Shown here: positions 19,292 through 27,995 of the stretch, piece by piece
Layout of the letters: every line of letters starts with the position of its first letter
How positions within the stretch are numbered: the stretch's first letter is position 1
Source: Bacillota bacterium
Lineage (GTDB): Bacteria > Bacillota > Bacilli > Alicyclobacillales > SLC66
Assembly (NCBI GenBank): GCA_021846145.1
Contig: JAJZCJ010000003.1
Coordinates: 1 to 39,974 of the forward strand
Direction of reading: 5' to 3'
DNA length: 39,974 bases
Position numbers and translations under genes: made by a program
The notes under the pieces: generated by a model
The model's database searches: none
Told to the model about the DNA's origin: nothing
What the model saw: only the letters and a program-made list of their open reading frames with translations

Positions 19292-20806
19292 ATGAAGCGA
19301 TCGTCTGTCGTTGTCATTCACCGCGATGAATCGAATCTTGGCAGGGATAATGAACAAAAACACCACGATTTAGAGTGGATTCACATCGTGCCCACTGATC
19401 TTGAGGAAGTGCAAGTTGCTGCTGTGACCTCAAGCGTTTGGATCATAAGGTACCCACGTACGTACTCCCAAGCCACTGCCGCGCAGTGGCTTGGCGCAAC
19501 GTTTGCAAGTGGTGAGTGGATCCTTTTTGTCCATGCCGGTAATGTAGGGTTCGAAAGTGACATTGAAGAACTGCAAAAGCAAAGGCGGGATGACGCGGGT
19601 ATGTTAATTCTGTCACCCCCTGCCGACTTGGCCAGTCTTGCAGCACAGCCATCATTGGAACAATTAAATCGGTTGTTCAAATTGCATTTTGGTGGCTTTA
19701 CATTATTTAATTATCCGCATGCCATGAATAGAAAACTATTGCAACAAGTTTCCCCCGTTCATGTTGAATCGCCTTTTCAACTGGCATTAAAATGTATACC
19801 TCATAGCTTGCAAATCTATTTGTCGTCAAAAAGTTCGAAACCGATTTTCCACCTCCGTCCACTCTTTACCACAAATAACTCAGAACAACTCAGTTGTTCT
19901 TATCTTGAATCGATATTTTTGAACTTGGTTCGTGAATACGGAGTGCGCGGCGGGTTTACTGACTTAAATCGAAAACGTTCTCTGCTGCTGCACCCCACTG
20001 TTTCCTTGGCGCTCGTGGAGAAGAGACATAACGATATCAGTCATGATGGAAGTCGCGATCTGAGTGTGGTTATTCCGGTTCAGAACGAAGAAACGACTTT
20101 GGCCGCGCTGCTATTCGAAGTGAATAAGCTGAATCCAAAAGAAATTATTGTAGTGGCAAATGGATCAACAGATGCGTCAGTGGCTATTGCGAGGAAGAAT
20201 CGTTGTCGTGTGGTCGAATTTGCAGAATCGATTGGCCATGATGTTGGTCGTAGTGTTGGTGCCATGCACGCAACAGGGCAAACTCTGCTGTTTATCGATG
20301 GCGATATGGTGGTGACTGCAGAGGAACTGGAGCCGTTTGTCAAGACAATTGAAGCGGGAGCAGATCTTGCGCTTAACGACATTCGTCCATTTACAGCGCC
20401 GGCAGATCAGTGGGATATTGTTACGAATTTAAAATTTTGGTTAAATTTTAAGCTTGGTAGGGAGGATTTGGCCATTGCGTCCCTTACTGCCGTACCTCAC
20501 GCTATTAATAGACGTCAATTAGGCGCGGCGAGCATTCGGAACTTGGCCGCCCCACCGAAAGCGTATGCTGAATTCATTGCGAGAGGAGCCGATGCGAGAC
20601 TGGCCGCTGCTGTTGACGTTTTGACAAAAAATCGCCGCCGCCCGGCGCATCAGGGAAAGCGGAACAAGGGTAATCCGATGGAGCAGTTGATTGTGGGCGA
20701 TCACCTTGAGGCGTTTGCTTGGTTGTTAGACCACGGAGGCTTGGCAAGTTCCATGTCCGTAGAAATGAAGGGGAAATTTCGTGCTATCAAAAAGAGATCA
20801 ATCTGA
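19292..20806 (+). CDS. Two-domain GT2 glycosyltransferase (catalytic domain last)
   Basis: Protein of 504 residues with domain order reversed relative to the gene at 14196. Residues 1-240 are a degenerate GT-A-like domain with VHAG where a DxD would be expected, ending YGVRGGFTDLNRKRS. Residues about 255-500 are a canonical GT2 domain: SVVIPVQNEETTL, VANGSTDAS, DGD at 336-338, PHAIN and VLTKNRRRPAHQ. These last motifs match the N-terminal half of the 14196 product residue by residue. It begins 4 bases after the epimerase stop with only a weak GGTG site. The last 26 bases overlap the next gene. Substrates are unknown. Confidence 0.85.
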   Translation: MKRSSVVVIHRDESNLGRDNEQKHHDLEWIHIVPTDLEEVQVAAVTSSVWIIRYPRTYSQATAAQWLGATFASGEWILFVHAGNVGFESDIEELQKQRRDDAGMLILSPPADLASLAAQPSLEQLNRLFKLHFGGFTLFNYPHAMNRKLLQQVSPVHVESPFQLALKCIPHSLQIYLSSKSSKPIFHLRPLFTTNNSEQLSCSYLESIFLNLVREYGVRGGFTDLNRKRSLLLHPTVSLALVEKRHNDISHDGSRDLSVVIPVQNEETTLAALLFEVNKLNPKEIIVVANGSTDASVAIARKNRCRVVEFAESIGHDVGRSVGAMHATGQTLLFIDGDMVVTAEELEPFVKTIEAGADLALNDIRPFTAPADQWDIVTNLKFWLNFKLGREDLAIASLTAVPHAINRRQLGAASIRNLAAPPKAYAEFIARGADARLAAAVDVLTKNRRRPAHQGKRNKGNPMEQLIVGDHLEAFAWLLDHGGLASSMSVEMKGKFRAIKKRSI

Positions 20807-21524
20807 GAGTGCAGGGCAACAAGTGGAAGGTGAAGCTACGCTCACGCTTTTGCCGCCATTTGCTGTCGCACATCTGATTCAAGAGGCGCATCGCAATCAG
20901 TGTGGGTTCGCCCTCATTCGCCTAGGCGATGGGGAACTATTGACATTGGCGCAAGATAATGTACTCACTATTTCCGAGGTCATTGCCGCAGGTGGGCACT
21001 TTCTCCCCTACGCAGGTGTAAATGTGCCTGATTTACAGGCGCGTGACCGTGTCTTGTCAGCCGTCTTTGCGGCAGACTTGGTTGGCGTTCCCGAGTCGCA
21101 ACATGTTCATTTCCAGCCTCTGTTTCAACGTATCGCCAAATACTATCACATTCCATTGCAGGCTATTTTATTTACATCCTCACTTGTAAATTACGACCTA
21201 GAAACTTCAACCAATATCTATCAGGAACTGTTGGCAGAGGGGAATGTGGTGCTTGTCGGCAACCGGACTCCCGAACTTAAGAAGCAGCTTGAGGATGCCG
21301 GTTATCCACCGGTTGTCGGAACCGTGCCTGTTGCTGGCGTCCAAGCCGTGGATGCTGTGTTGCAGCAACTCAGTCAAATTAAGTTTGAGGTAGCTTTTGT
21401 GTCTGCTGGCATTGCCGCTACGATTCTTTGCGCCGAACTTAAGCGCTGGGGGAAGATCGCCCTTGACTTTGGCCATTTAGCAGATTTGCTGATTCAGGAA
21501 AAACGGGATTTTCGCCGCTTATAG
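20781..21524 (+). CDS. GT-D fold glycosyltransferase-like protein
   Basis: 247-residue protein with the motif ALIRLGDGELL (RLGDGE at residues 47-52). That is the signature of the GT-D-type glycosyltransferase family formerly called DUF1792, where the D-x-E residues bind metal and sugar nucleotide. The central VLVGNRTPELKK and the C-terminal AFVSAGIAATILCAELKRWGK also fit. The GTG at 20781 follows AAGGGG (20769-20774) and overlaps the end of the GT2 gene. Known GT-D enzymes extend O-glycans on serine-rich repeat proteins; here the setting suggests the spore-type glycan instead (inference). Assignment rests mainly on the RxGDGE motif and overall layout. Confidence 0.75.
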   Translation: MLSKRDQSESAGQQVEGEATLTLLPPFAVAHLIQEAHRNQCGFALIRLGDGELLTLAQDNVLTISEVIAAGGHFLPYAGVNVPDLQARDRVLSAVFAADLVGVPESQHVHFQPLFQRIAKYYHIPLQAILFTSSLVNYDLETSTNIYQELLAEGNVVLVGNRTPELKKQLEDAGYPPVVGTVPVAGVQAVDAVLQQLSQIKFEVAFVSAGIAATILCAELKRWGKIALDFGHLADLLIQEKRDFRRL

Positions 21525-21547
21525 ACGCCTGTTATAAACAAATCTGG

Positions 21548-21573
21548 CACCCTGACATAGGGTACTAAGGGTG
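21548..21573 (+). promoter_or_regulatory. Alternative hairpins overlapping a ribosome binding site
   Basis: ACCCT (21549-21553) can pair with AGGGT (21559-21563). CACCCT (21548-21553) can instead pair with AGGGTG (21568-21573), which is the ribosome binding site of the CgeB-like gene. The two pairings are mutually exclusive, so translation could be modulated. The short stems make this tentative. Confidence 0.3.
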
Positions 21574-21581
21574 AAGTCATC

Positions 21582-22586
21582 ATGCGCATTCTCGCTTTGT
21601 TGTCACTGGACATTTTTCGATTATCCATCGGCTGGGCTCTAGAAGAACTGGGTCATCAAGTGTATTACCTAAACGAGTTGCGAGAAGACCTGTTTGTGCG
21701 CGCCATCCAAGATTTTAAGCCCGATCTGTTGTTTGATATGGGCTGGGACGTGGAACATTGTGACCCGGCAAAACTGGATCTGCTTGCGCAGTTGCTCACG
21801 CGTTTTGGACTCTATCATGTCTATTTTGCTGAAGAAGACTGGTTGCACTTTGAACGTTGGTCAAAATCGTATGTTGAAAAAGTGAAACCGCAGTTTGTGT
21901 TCACTCGCGCGACAACGTGCATGGCTGAGTACAAGGGCATGGGGTTGAAATCGGCTTATCTAGACGTAGGCTGCAATCCTTATTTTCACCGTCCAGTACC
22001 TGTCGTACCGGCTTATCTCAGTGAACTGACGGTGGTCGCTAACGCGCAGTTGGTTTGGGATATTTTTCGGCGCAAAAGTGTGGCCGACCTGGTCGTGCCA
22101 CTCCTATCTGCACCATATCAGGTGCACTTGTGGGGGCGAGACTGGAATCAGGTTGGGGAGTACTTCGGCGCTACACTTGTTAACTCAATATGGCATGGGG
22201 TTTTGCCATTTGTGGAAACGCCTCGTGTCTACAGTTCCGCTGCTGTCAACCTGAGCATTCAGTCTGTCGAAGATCAGATTAGCAACCGCACATACGATAT
22301 TCTCGCAACAGGCGGATTTCTCTTGACGTCAGACACGTCTGGCGTGCGCGAACGATTGACACCGGGTGTGAATTGCGATGTTTCTGCATCTTCGCAAGAG
22401 ACGCTTGAGAAGGTAAGCTTTTATTTGTCGCACCCCGAGATCCGGCAAAAAATGGCTGAGAGGGGTCGGGAACACGCACTCCAAACGCGTTCCTACCAGG
22501 TGACTCTGCCGCGTGTCTGGCCGCTTGTCGAAGCGGATTTTCGAAATTATAGGAGGGGAATACGCCTTGCAAGTTCCATTCGTTGA
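21582..22586 (+). CDS. CgeB-like spore glycosyltransferase
   Basis: 334-residue GT-B-like protein resembling Bacillus CgeB, a spore-crust maturation protein. The N-terminal half (MRILALLSLDIFRLSIGWALEEL, then DLLFDMGWD, YFAEEDWLH) matches the DUF3880-like CgeB N-terminus. The C-terminal half has RVYSSAAVNLSIQS, ISNRTYDILATGGFLLTSD and GVRERLTPG, as in the Glyco_trans_1_2 domain found in CgeB proteins. No membrane segments. The last 20 bases overlap the aminotransferase gene. A transferase role in spore-surface polysaccharide is likely from both family and neighbours. Confidence 0.85.
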   Translation: MRILALLSLDIFRLSIGWALEELGHQVYYLNELREDLFVRAIQDFKPDLLFDMGWDVEHCDPAKLDLLAQLLTRFGLYHVYFAEEDWLHFERWSKSYVEKVKPQFVFTRATTCMAEYKGMGLKSAYLDVGCNPYFHRPVPVVPAYLSELTVVANAQLVWDIFRRKSVADLVVPLLSAPYQVHLWGRDWNQVGEYFGATLVNSIWHGVLPFVETPRVYSSAAVNLSIQSVEDQISNRTYDILATGGFLLTSDTSGVRERLTPGVNCDVSASSQETLEKVSFYLSHPEIRQKMAERGREHALQTRSYQVTLPRVWPLVEADFRNYRRGIRLASSIR

Positions 22587-23676
22587 TTTAAGGTGGCAGT
22601 GGCAGACATTGAAACTGGATCTACAGTCGGAGATCACTCAGGTGCTTGACAGTGGGGAGTACATCCTGGGACAGAATGTGGCGGCACTGGAGCGAGAGGT
22701 TGCAAACTTCAGTCAGGCTGCGTACGGCGTTGGCGTTGCCAACGGTACAGATGCCCTGACGCTGCTATTAAAAGCGTTCGGTGTGGGACTAGGCGACGAG
22801 GTGATCACGACGCCTTTCACCTTTTTTGCCACGGTCGAAGCCATCTTACAATTGGGTGCCAAACCTGTTTTTTCTGATATAGACAAGTACACATACACGA
22901 TTGACGCAGGGCAGATCGAGCGTTTGGTTTCGAAGCGGACTAAGGCCATTCTTCCTGTGCACTTGTTTGGCCTGATGAGCGATATGTCTGCCATCGACAA
23001 GCTTGCAGACGCTTATGGCTTGTACGTCATTGCGGACGCCTGCCAGGCGATCGGGGCGACTTGGAACGGAAGTGGCCTAGGAACATTTGGCACTGCTGCG
23101 GCCATCTCTTTTTTTCCTACGAAAAACCTTGGAGGCTATGGCGACGGGGGAATGATTCTGTTTGCTCGTCCTGATGTGGAGAAATTCGAACGAATCAAGC
23201 GCCTTCGAGCCCACGGCAGTACACAAAAATACGTTCACGGGGAGATCGGATGGAACAGTCGTCTGGACGAACTGCAGGCTGCCATCTTGCGCGTGAAATT
23301 GGGTCACCTAAAGAACTGGAACGAAGAACGACAAAGACTGGCACAAGCGTACGACCAAGCCTTTTCCAACTTGCCGGTTGTTACGCCGTACGTGCCCCAA
23401 CCTGCCACACACGTCTATCATCTGTACACCATCGCCACAGAGCGGCGCGATGAATTACAAGACTATTTGGCTGTGCGGGGAATCCAAAGTGCCGTTTATT
23501 ATCCCGTACCCATGCACTTGCAGCAGGCAACAGCCGCGCTTGGGCATCGGGTAGGCGATTTTCCAGTCGCAGAATTCGTGCAAAAACGCGTGCTATCCCT
23601 CCCCTTATTCCCTGGAATGAGTAAGGAGCAGCAGGACTTTGTGATCGCCAATGTCACGTTGTTTTTCACTTCATGA
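22567..23676 (+). CDS. DegT/DnrJ/EryC1 sugar aminotransferase (WbpE type)
   Basis: PLP-dependent nucleotide-sugar aminotransferase of 369 residues. It contains VPFVDLRWQ at the N-terminus, ANGTDALTLLLKAFGVGLGD, GAKPVFSDID, the PLP-contacting ADACQAIGA (D157) and the Schiff-base lysine SFFPTKNLGGYGDGG (K186), then SRLDELQAAIL. These features match WbpE, which transfers an amino group from glutamate to C3 of UDP-3-keto-GlcNAcA. The TTG at 22567 is chosen: AGGAGGGG (22551-22558) lies 8 bases upstream and the product then starts exactly at the family N-terminus. It starts inside the CgeB-like gene, so the two are coupled. Other 3- or 4-aminotransferase specificities cannot be excluded. Confidence 0.9.
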   Translation: MQVPFVDLRWQWQTLKLDLQSEITQVLDSGEYILGQNVAALEREVANFSQAAYGVGVANGTDALTLLLKAFGVGLGDEVITTPFTFFATVEAILQLGAKPVFSDIDKYTYTIDAGQIERLVSKRTKAILPVHLFGLMSDMSAIDKLADAYGLYVIADACQAIGATWNGSGLGTFGTAAAISFFPTKNLGGYGDGGMILFARPDVEKFERIKRLRAHGSTQKYVHGEIGWNSRLDELQAAILRVKLGHLKNWNEERQRLAQAYDQAFSNLPVVTPYVPQPATHVYHLYTIATERRDELQDYLAVRGIQSAVYYPVPMHLQQATAALGHRVGDFPVAEFVQKRVLSLPLFPGMSKEQQDFVIANVTLFFTS

Positions 23677-23691
23677 TGGGAGGTGAGGGGT

Positions 23692-24915
23692 GTGCAGGTA
23701 TTTCACGCACCGATTGAAATTGCAGGGCAAATGGGGTTGTTGGCAAAAGGGTTACGGGCACTTGGGCACCAAGTGTCCGCCTACAATACGGAGCAAAATT
23801 ACCTAGGCTATGAACAGGATATTACCAACGTTTCTGCAGACGAACTAAAATCAATCTACACACAGACAAAATCCAACTACGATCTGTTTCATTATCATTA
23901 CGGACTCGGGTGTACTGGTGAGGAAGAGGAATGGCGCGATCTTCGCGCGCTGGGGAAAACAGTTCTCATGCACTACTGGGGCAACGATGTACGCACTGAA
24001 CAGAAAGCCATTTTATACAATCCTTATGCGCGTTTAATCGGCCAATTTCTCGATCAGGAGTTTGTGCACAGTCGACTAGCTGTCCAAAGTGAATCGATTC
24101 CTGCCTGTATCGTCCAGGATTTCGAAATGGTTCCCTACGTTGAACCGTACTATCAGCGCGTGTACGTACTTCCAATTGCCATTGATCTGGCGGGTACAAT
24201 TCCCAAGTATCCTGATCGGCACACGCGCGTACCGTTACTTGTGCACGCGCCGACGCATCCGTACTTTAAGGGGACAACGTATATCGAAGAAACCCTTGAT
24301 CGCCTTCGGCAAGACGGGTATCGATTCCGTTATATAAAAATTCAAGGTGAACCGCATGCCCAAGTGATGCGCATGTACGCACAGGCGGACTTGATCATTG
24401 ACCAGGTTTTGTGTGGGACCTATGGTCTTTTTTCTGTTGAAGGAATGGCGCTCGGCAAACCGGTCGTCGCCTATATTCGGGAGGATCTAAAGTCGCGTTT
24501 TGATGCTGATCTGCCGATTGTCCCTGCGAATCCAGCCATACTCTATACCACCTTGCGGCACCTGCTTGACCAACCAAGGTCGTGGGCTGCAATCGGGATT
24601 CAAGGGAGAAAATACGTGGAAACTCATCATTCATTGACCGTCGTTGTGAGTGCGCTGGAAAAAATCTATGAGCGCGAACGCTTGCTGCAAAGTGAACCCG
24701 GTCGTCGTCAAGGTACAGAAGTGATCCAAATGATCGGGGCCGCTAATCTGCCGTATACGAAACAAAAGGCAAGCACAGGGCATGTGCGCATCTTTTTACA
24801 AACGCCGCGCGATGTAAACATGACCCGTAAAAAAACGTTCAAGCACCGCCCCGTCAAACGGGTCGGTCATGCAGACATTGGTCGGCAGAGGGCTGTTCGT
24901 AAAATTCAAAAATAG
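23692..24915 (+). CDS. GT-B glycosyltransferase, tandem paralog 1, with basic C-terminal tail
   Basis: 407-residue protein, first of three related glycosyltransferase-like proteins that all begin with IEIAGQMG. Shared motifs are LFHYHYG, LMHYWGNDVR, the substrate-side VHAPTHPYFKGT, and the donor-domain stretch ADLIIDQVLCGTYG followed by GKPVVAYIREDL. This copy alone has an extra C-terminal stretch of about 60 residues rich in Arg and Lys (NMTRKKTFKHRPVKR and onward), possibly for binding an acidic glycan or nucleic acid (inference). The GTG at 23692 lies 8 bases after GGGAGG (23678-23683). Acceptor and donor are unknown; the donor motif position suggests a retaining GT4-like enzyme. Confidence 0.82.
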   Translation: MQVFHAPIEIAGQMGLLAKGLRALGHQVSAYNTEQNYLGYEQDITNVSADELKSIYTQTKSNYDLFHYHYGLGCTGEEEEWRDLRALGKTVLMHYWGNDVRTEQKAILYNPYARLIGQFLDQEFVHSRLAVQSESIPACIVQDFEMVPYVEPYYQRVYVLPIAIDLAGTIPKYPDRHTRVPLLVHAPTHPYFKGTTYIEETLDRLRQDGYRFRYIKIQGEPHAQVMRMYAQADLIIDQVLCGTYGLFSVEGMALGKPVVAYIREDLKSRFDADLPIVPANPAILYTTLRHLLDQPRSWAAIGIQGRKYVETHHSLTVVVSALEKIYERERLLQSEPGRRQGTEVIQMIGAANLPYTKQKASTGHVRIFLQTPRDVNMTRKKTFKHRPVKRVGHADIGRQRAVRKIQK

Positions 24916-24930
24916 GCGGAGGAAACGGAA

Positions 24931-25932
24931 ATGGGATTTTTCAGTGCGGCCGACACCGTTGCGAGTAACCATATTGTTAAAATTGACTATTTGTTGCCTA
25001 TGTCGGGCGAACAGCAGTTACAGCGCTGGACGCATGCGCAATTGCAGCCATATGTGTTGTATTTACATGATGCCGTGACGATTGATGCCTGTTTTGGTGG
25101 TTTGTATTTTTCCCCAATACTTTCGTCAAGCAGAAGCGTTGTATCGGCAAAAGGCATCGGTTTTGGCAAGCCGCCATCGATCGAGGCATGGGAAGAAGCG
25201 ATCCGGGAGCTGTTTTTGCCTGGTTTTAATATATCCGCTGCCATGTCGCTAACGCTTGAAAGACCTTTCCAAAAAGAGCTAGACATTTGGATTGAGCTTC
25301 CTTATCCACTCGAAACTTCCCAGTCTTTTGGTGTTTTGCAAGAACAGCCTATCAATTTCGCACTGCAACCAGAGGGGCGTATGGTGGCTCTTTCCTGGTG
25401 GATTGACCAAGTGATGGAAAATTGTGCTGCGATCAACATCACTCATCCCGCAAGCCTTGTAAAGCTAAGGGGGTTTGTCTGGGCGAAAAGCTCTATACCG
25501 CCTACGGATAAAGAACTGATCAAGCGTGTGGCAGAAAAAATTCACGCACTGCAATTGCAATTTTTATGGAGTATGAATTACGGATCAGGGGAAGCAATTC
25601 ACGGTTACGAATATGGATTTGACATCATCAGTTTGCGCTCGACATATATGGGGCAAGGAGCTAGGGGAATCGACTGGATGAAATCTGCGCTGCACTTTGC
25701 AGATGCTTATCACTTTGGTGTCACAGTTTGGGGGGATGAACGAGTTTCCCCGTATCAAACGTTGGATTTCTTAAACACCGTAAGCGATTTTGGAACCAAT
25801 ATCTTCCACATCTATGATTTGCCCATTTTGCAAATCTATGAATGGTACCACAATAAAAATCCACTGTATGTCTACGTTTACGCCTTTAGCAAAGGGGCCT
25901 ACGGTAAAATCCTGCGTCCTGCATTACAATAA
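24931..25932 (+). CDS. DUF4855-like protein in the glycan island
   Basis: 333-residue soluble protein without signal peptide or membrane segments. The C-terminal half resembles DUF4855 proteins, which are thought to have a TIM-barrel, glycosidase-like shape. The KLRGFVWAKSS strand, DKELIKRVAEKIHALQLQFLW, then YGFDIISLRSTYM and the late HFGVTVWGDERVSP follow the usual order of strands with acidic ends. The N-terminal half is Ile/Leu-rich and less recognisable. It sits between glycosyltransferase paralogs 1 and 2, with GGAGG (24918-24922) 8 bases before its ATG. It may trim or modify the glycan being made, but no catalytic residues are established. Confidence 0.62.
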   Translation: MGFFSAADTVASNHIVKIDYLLPMSGEQQLQRWTHAQLQPYVLYLHDAVTIDACFGGLYFSPILSSSRSVVSAKGIGFGKPPSIEAWEEAIRELFLPGFNISAAMSLTLERPFQKELDIWIELPYPLETSQSFGVLQEQPINFALQPEGRMVALSWWIDQVMENCAAINITHPASLVKLRGFVWAKSSIPPTDKELIKRVAEKIHALQLQFLWSMNYGSGEAIHGYEYGFDIISLRSTYMGQGARGIDWMKSALHFADAYHFGVTVWGDERVSPYQTLDFLNTVSDFGTNIFHIYDLPILQIYEWYHNKNPLYVYVYAFSKGAYGKILRPALQ

Positions 25933-25957
25933 ACTTTTTACAGAAGGGGTATGTTCT

Positions 25958-26950
25958 ATGCGCGTCGTCCATAGTCCGATTGAAATCGCGGGACAGATGG
26001 GAATCATCAGCAGAGGATTACAACAAATTGGCATTGACTCCACAGCTTTTAACACCTTTCATACGTATTTAGGCTATCGCGATTTTATTCACAACGTGGA
26101 TATCTTTGAACTCGAGCACGTCTATCGCGATATGTTGAATTATTTCGACATCTTTCATTTTCATTACGGTGCCACACTCCTTCCTGATTTTATGGACTTG
26201 GAAGACATTCGTCGGATGGGCAAACCCATGATCATGCACCACTGGGGCAATGATGTGCGCACACACGCCATCGCTTCACTCAATAATCGCTTTGTGTACA
26301 CAGGCGATTCACCATCGCCCGAATCCATCCACCACAACCTGACGTTGTTATCCTCGTACATTGATTTTGCTATTGTGCAGGACTACGAAGTTTATCCTTA
26401 TGTGGCCGCATATTACAAAAAGGTGCAGGTTCTGCCGATTGCGATGGACGTTTTGGGAATAAAACCTGCACCGCCCTCTGTAGAACAAACTTGTCCACTC
26501 GTGATCCATGCGCCAACGAACCCTTTATTTAAAGGAACCGCGATCATAGAAGCGGCGATTGCGCAACTTCAAGCGGAAGGGCTGTGCTTCACGTATCGTC
26601 GTATTGAGCAGATGAGTAACGCCGAGGCTCTTGATTTTTACCGAAATGCAGATCTTGTCATCGATCAGATTTTGTGTGGATCTTATGGCATGCTGGCCGT
26701 CGAATCGATGAGCCTTGCAAAACCTGTGATCGGATATATTCGCGAGGATCTTAAACCACTTTATCCTGAGATACCGCCGATTATCTCAGCCAACCCTGAA
26801 CAATTCTATTCCGCTTTAAAAGAACTGATTTTATCACCTGCATTGCGCGTGGAATTAGGTCTTAGGGGGAGAACATATGTTGAAAAACACCACGATATAC
26901 GCAGCATTTCTTTGCAGCTTGAACATATTTACAACGAATTTGTTCATTGA
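25958..26950 (+). CDS. GT-B glycosyltransferase, tandem paralog 2
   Basis: 330-residue member of the three-paralog set. It begins [16 protein letters not shown] and carries [24 protein letters not shown]-type segment YEVYPYVAAYY, LPIAMDV, VIHAPTNPLFKGT and the donor-domain [14 protein letters not shown] with IGYIREDL. It lacks the basic tail of paralog 1. The ATG at 25958 is the start because AGAAGGGG (25942-25949) lies upstream and the family motif begins immediately; longer forms would overlap the DUF4855-like gene in another frame. The stop overlaps the TTG/ATG region of paralog 3, so the two are translated together. Confidence 0.84.
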   Translation: MRVVHSPIEIAGQMGIISRGLQQIGIDSTAFNTFHTYLGYRDFIHNVDIFELEHVYRDMLNYFDIFHFHYGATLLPDFMDLEDIRRMGKPMIMHHWGNDVRTHAIASLNNRFVYTGDSPSPESIHHNLTLLSSYIDFAIVQDYEVYPYVAAYYKKVQVLPIAMDVLGIKPAPPSVEQTCPLVIHAPTNPLFKGTAIIEAAIAQLQAEGLCFTYRRIEQMSNAEALDFYRNADLVIDQILCGSYGMLAVESMSLAKPVIGYIREDLKPLYPEIPPIISANPEQFYSALKELILSPALRVELGLRGRTYVEKHHDIRSISLQLEHIYNEFVH

Positions 26951-26958
26951 GGATGATC

Positions 26959-27975
26959 ATGATGGCGACGCCATTGCGGGTGTTTCATAGTAATATCGAA
27001 ATCGCGGGACAAATGGGCGTACTGATCAGAGCTCTGCGTAGTGCAGGACACATCGTGGAGGGATACAATACGTTCCTTTCGTACTTAAACTACACGAGTG
27101 ATGTGAACAACCTTGATTTGAACGGTATTATCAATGCGTATGAGTCGTCGAAACACAATTTTGACATTTTTCATTATCACTTTGGCAGCACCGTATATCC
27201 TGATATGCACGACCTACTAGAACTCAAATCGCTTGGGAAAAAAATGGTGATGCACCATTGGGGCAACGACGTTCGCTTGCAGGCAAAAGCGAGAACACTG
27301 AGCCCGTATCTCTATGATCCGTGCAATCCGTATCCAGATGATGTGATGCAAGAGCGGTTGAAGCGCCTGAGTGCAACCATTCGCACAGTGATTATCCAAG
27401 ACTTTGAACTGTATGAATATGTTAAAAACTACTATCTCAACATCTACGTTCTCCCGCTTGGCTTTGACGTCATGCCAGTGTTACCTGTCTATCCATCACC
27501 TGAAAAGTATATTCCGCTCATTATTCACGCGCCTACACAACCTTCATTTAAAGGCACGGCTGAGATTGAGAGTACACTTGCGCGCCTGAAACAAGACGGT
27601 TTTCAGTTTGACTATAGGCGGATCGAGCACATGAGCCACGCCGAGGCGATGAGTTACTACCATGCCGCAGATCTGGTGATTGACCAGATTCTGGTGGGTA
27701 CGTACGGTATGTTTGCTGTTGAGGCGATGACGCTCGGCAAACCAGTTGTATCGTATATCCGGGAGGATCTGCTGTCGACGTTTCCTGCAACACTACCCAT
27801 CATCAGCGCAAACCCTGCCACACTTTACGATGTGTTGATGCCATACCTTACAAGCGCAGAATTGCGTGCACAAAAAGGGCGACAAAGCAGACAATACGCC
27901 GAGGAACGTCATGATATAAGCCGAATCACACCGACACTGCTGGATATTTACAATGTTGTACTCCAATACACGTAA
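26959..27975 (+). CDS. GT-B glycosyltransferase, tandem paralog 3
   Basis: 338-residue third member of the set, starting near [21 protein letters not shown]. Shared motifs are [52 protein letters not shown] and [13 protein letters not shown] (26949-26952) favours ATG 26959 or 26962; earlier TTG 26947 and ATG 26953 are too close to it. Paralogs 2 and 3 are more alike in length and ending than either is to paralog 1, suggesting a later duplication. It precedes the WbpD-type acetyltransferase by 20 bases. Confidence 0.84.
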   Translation: MMATPLRVFHSNIEIAGQMGVLIRALRSAGHIVEGYNTFLSYLNYTSDVNNLDLNGIINAYESSKHNFDIFHYHFGSTVYPDMHDLLELKSLGKKMVMHHWGNDVRLQAKARTLSPYLYDPCNPYPDDVMQERLKRLSATIRTVIIQDFELYEYVKNYYLNIYVLPLGFDVMPVLPVYPSPEKYIPLIIHAPTQPSFKGTAEIESTLARLKQDGFQFDYRRIEHMSHAEAMSYYHAADLVIDQILVGTYGMFAVEAMTLGKPVVSYIREDLLSTFPATLPIISANPATLYDVLMPYLTSAELRAQKGRQSRQYAEERHDISRITPTLLDIYNVVLQYT

Positions 27976-27995
27976 CACGAGGGGGTAAACTTAAA

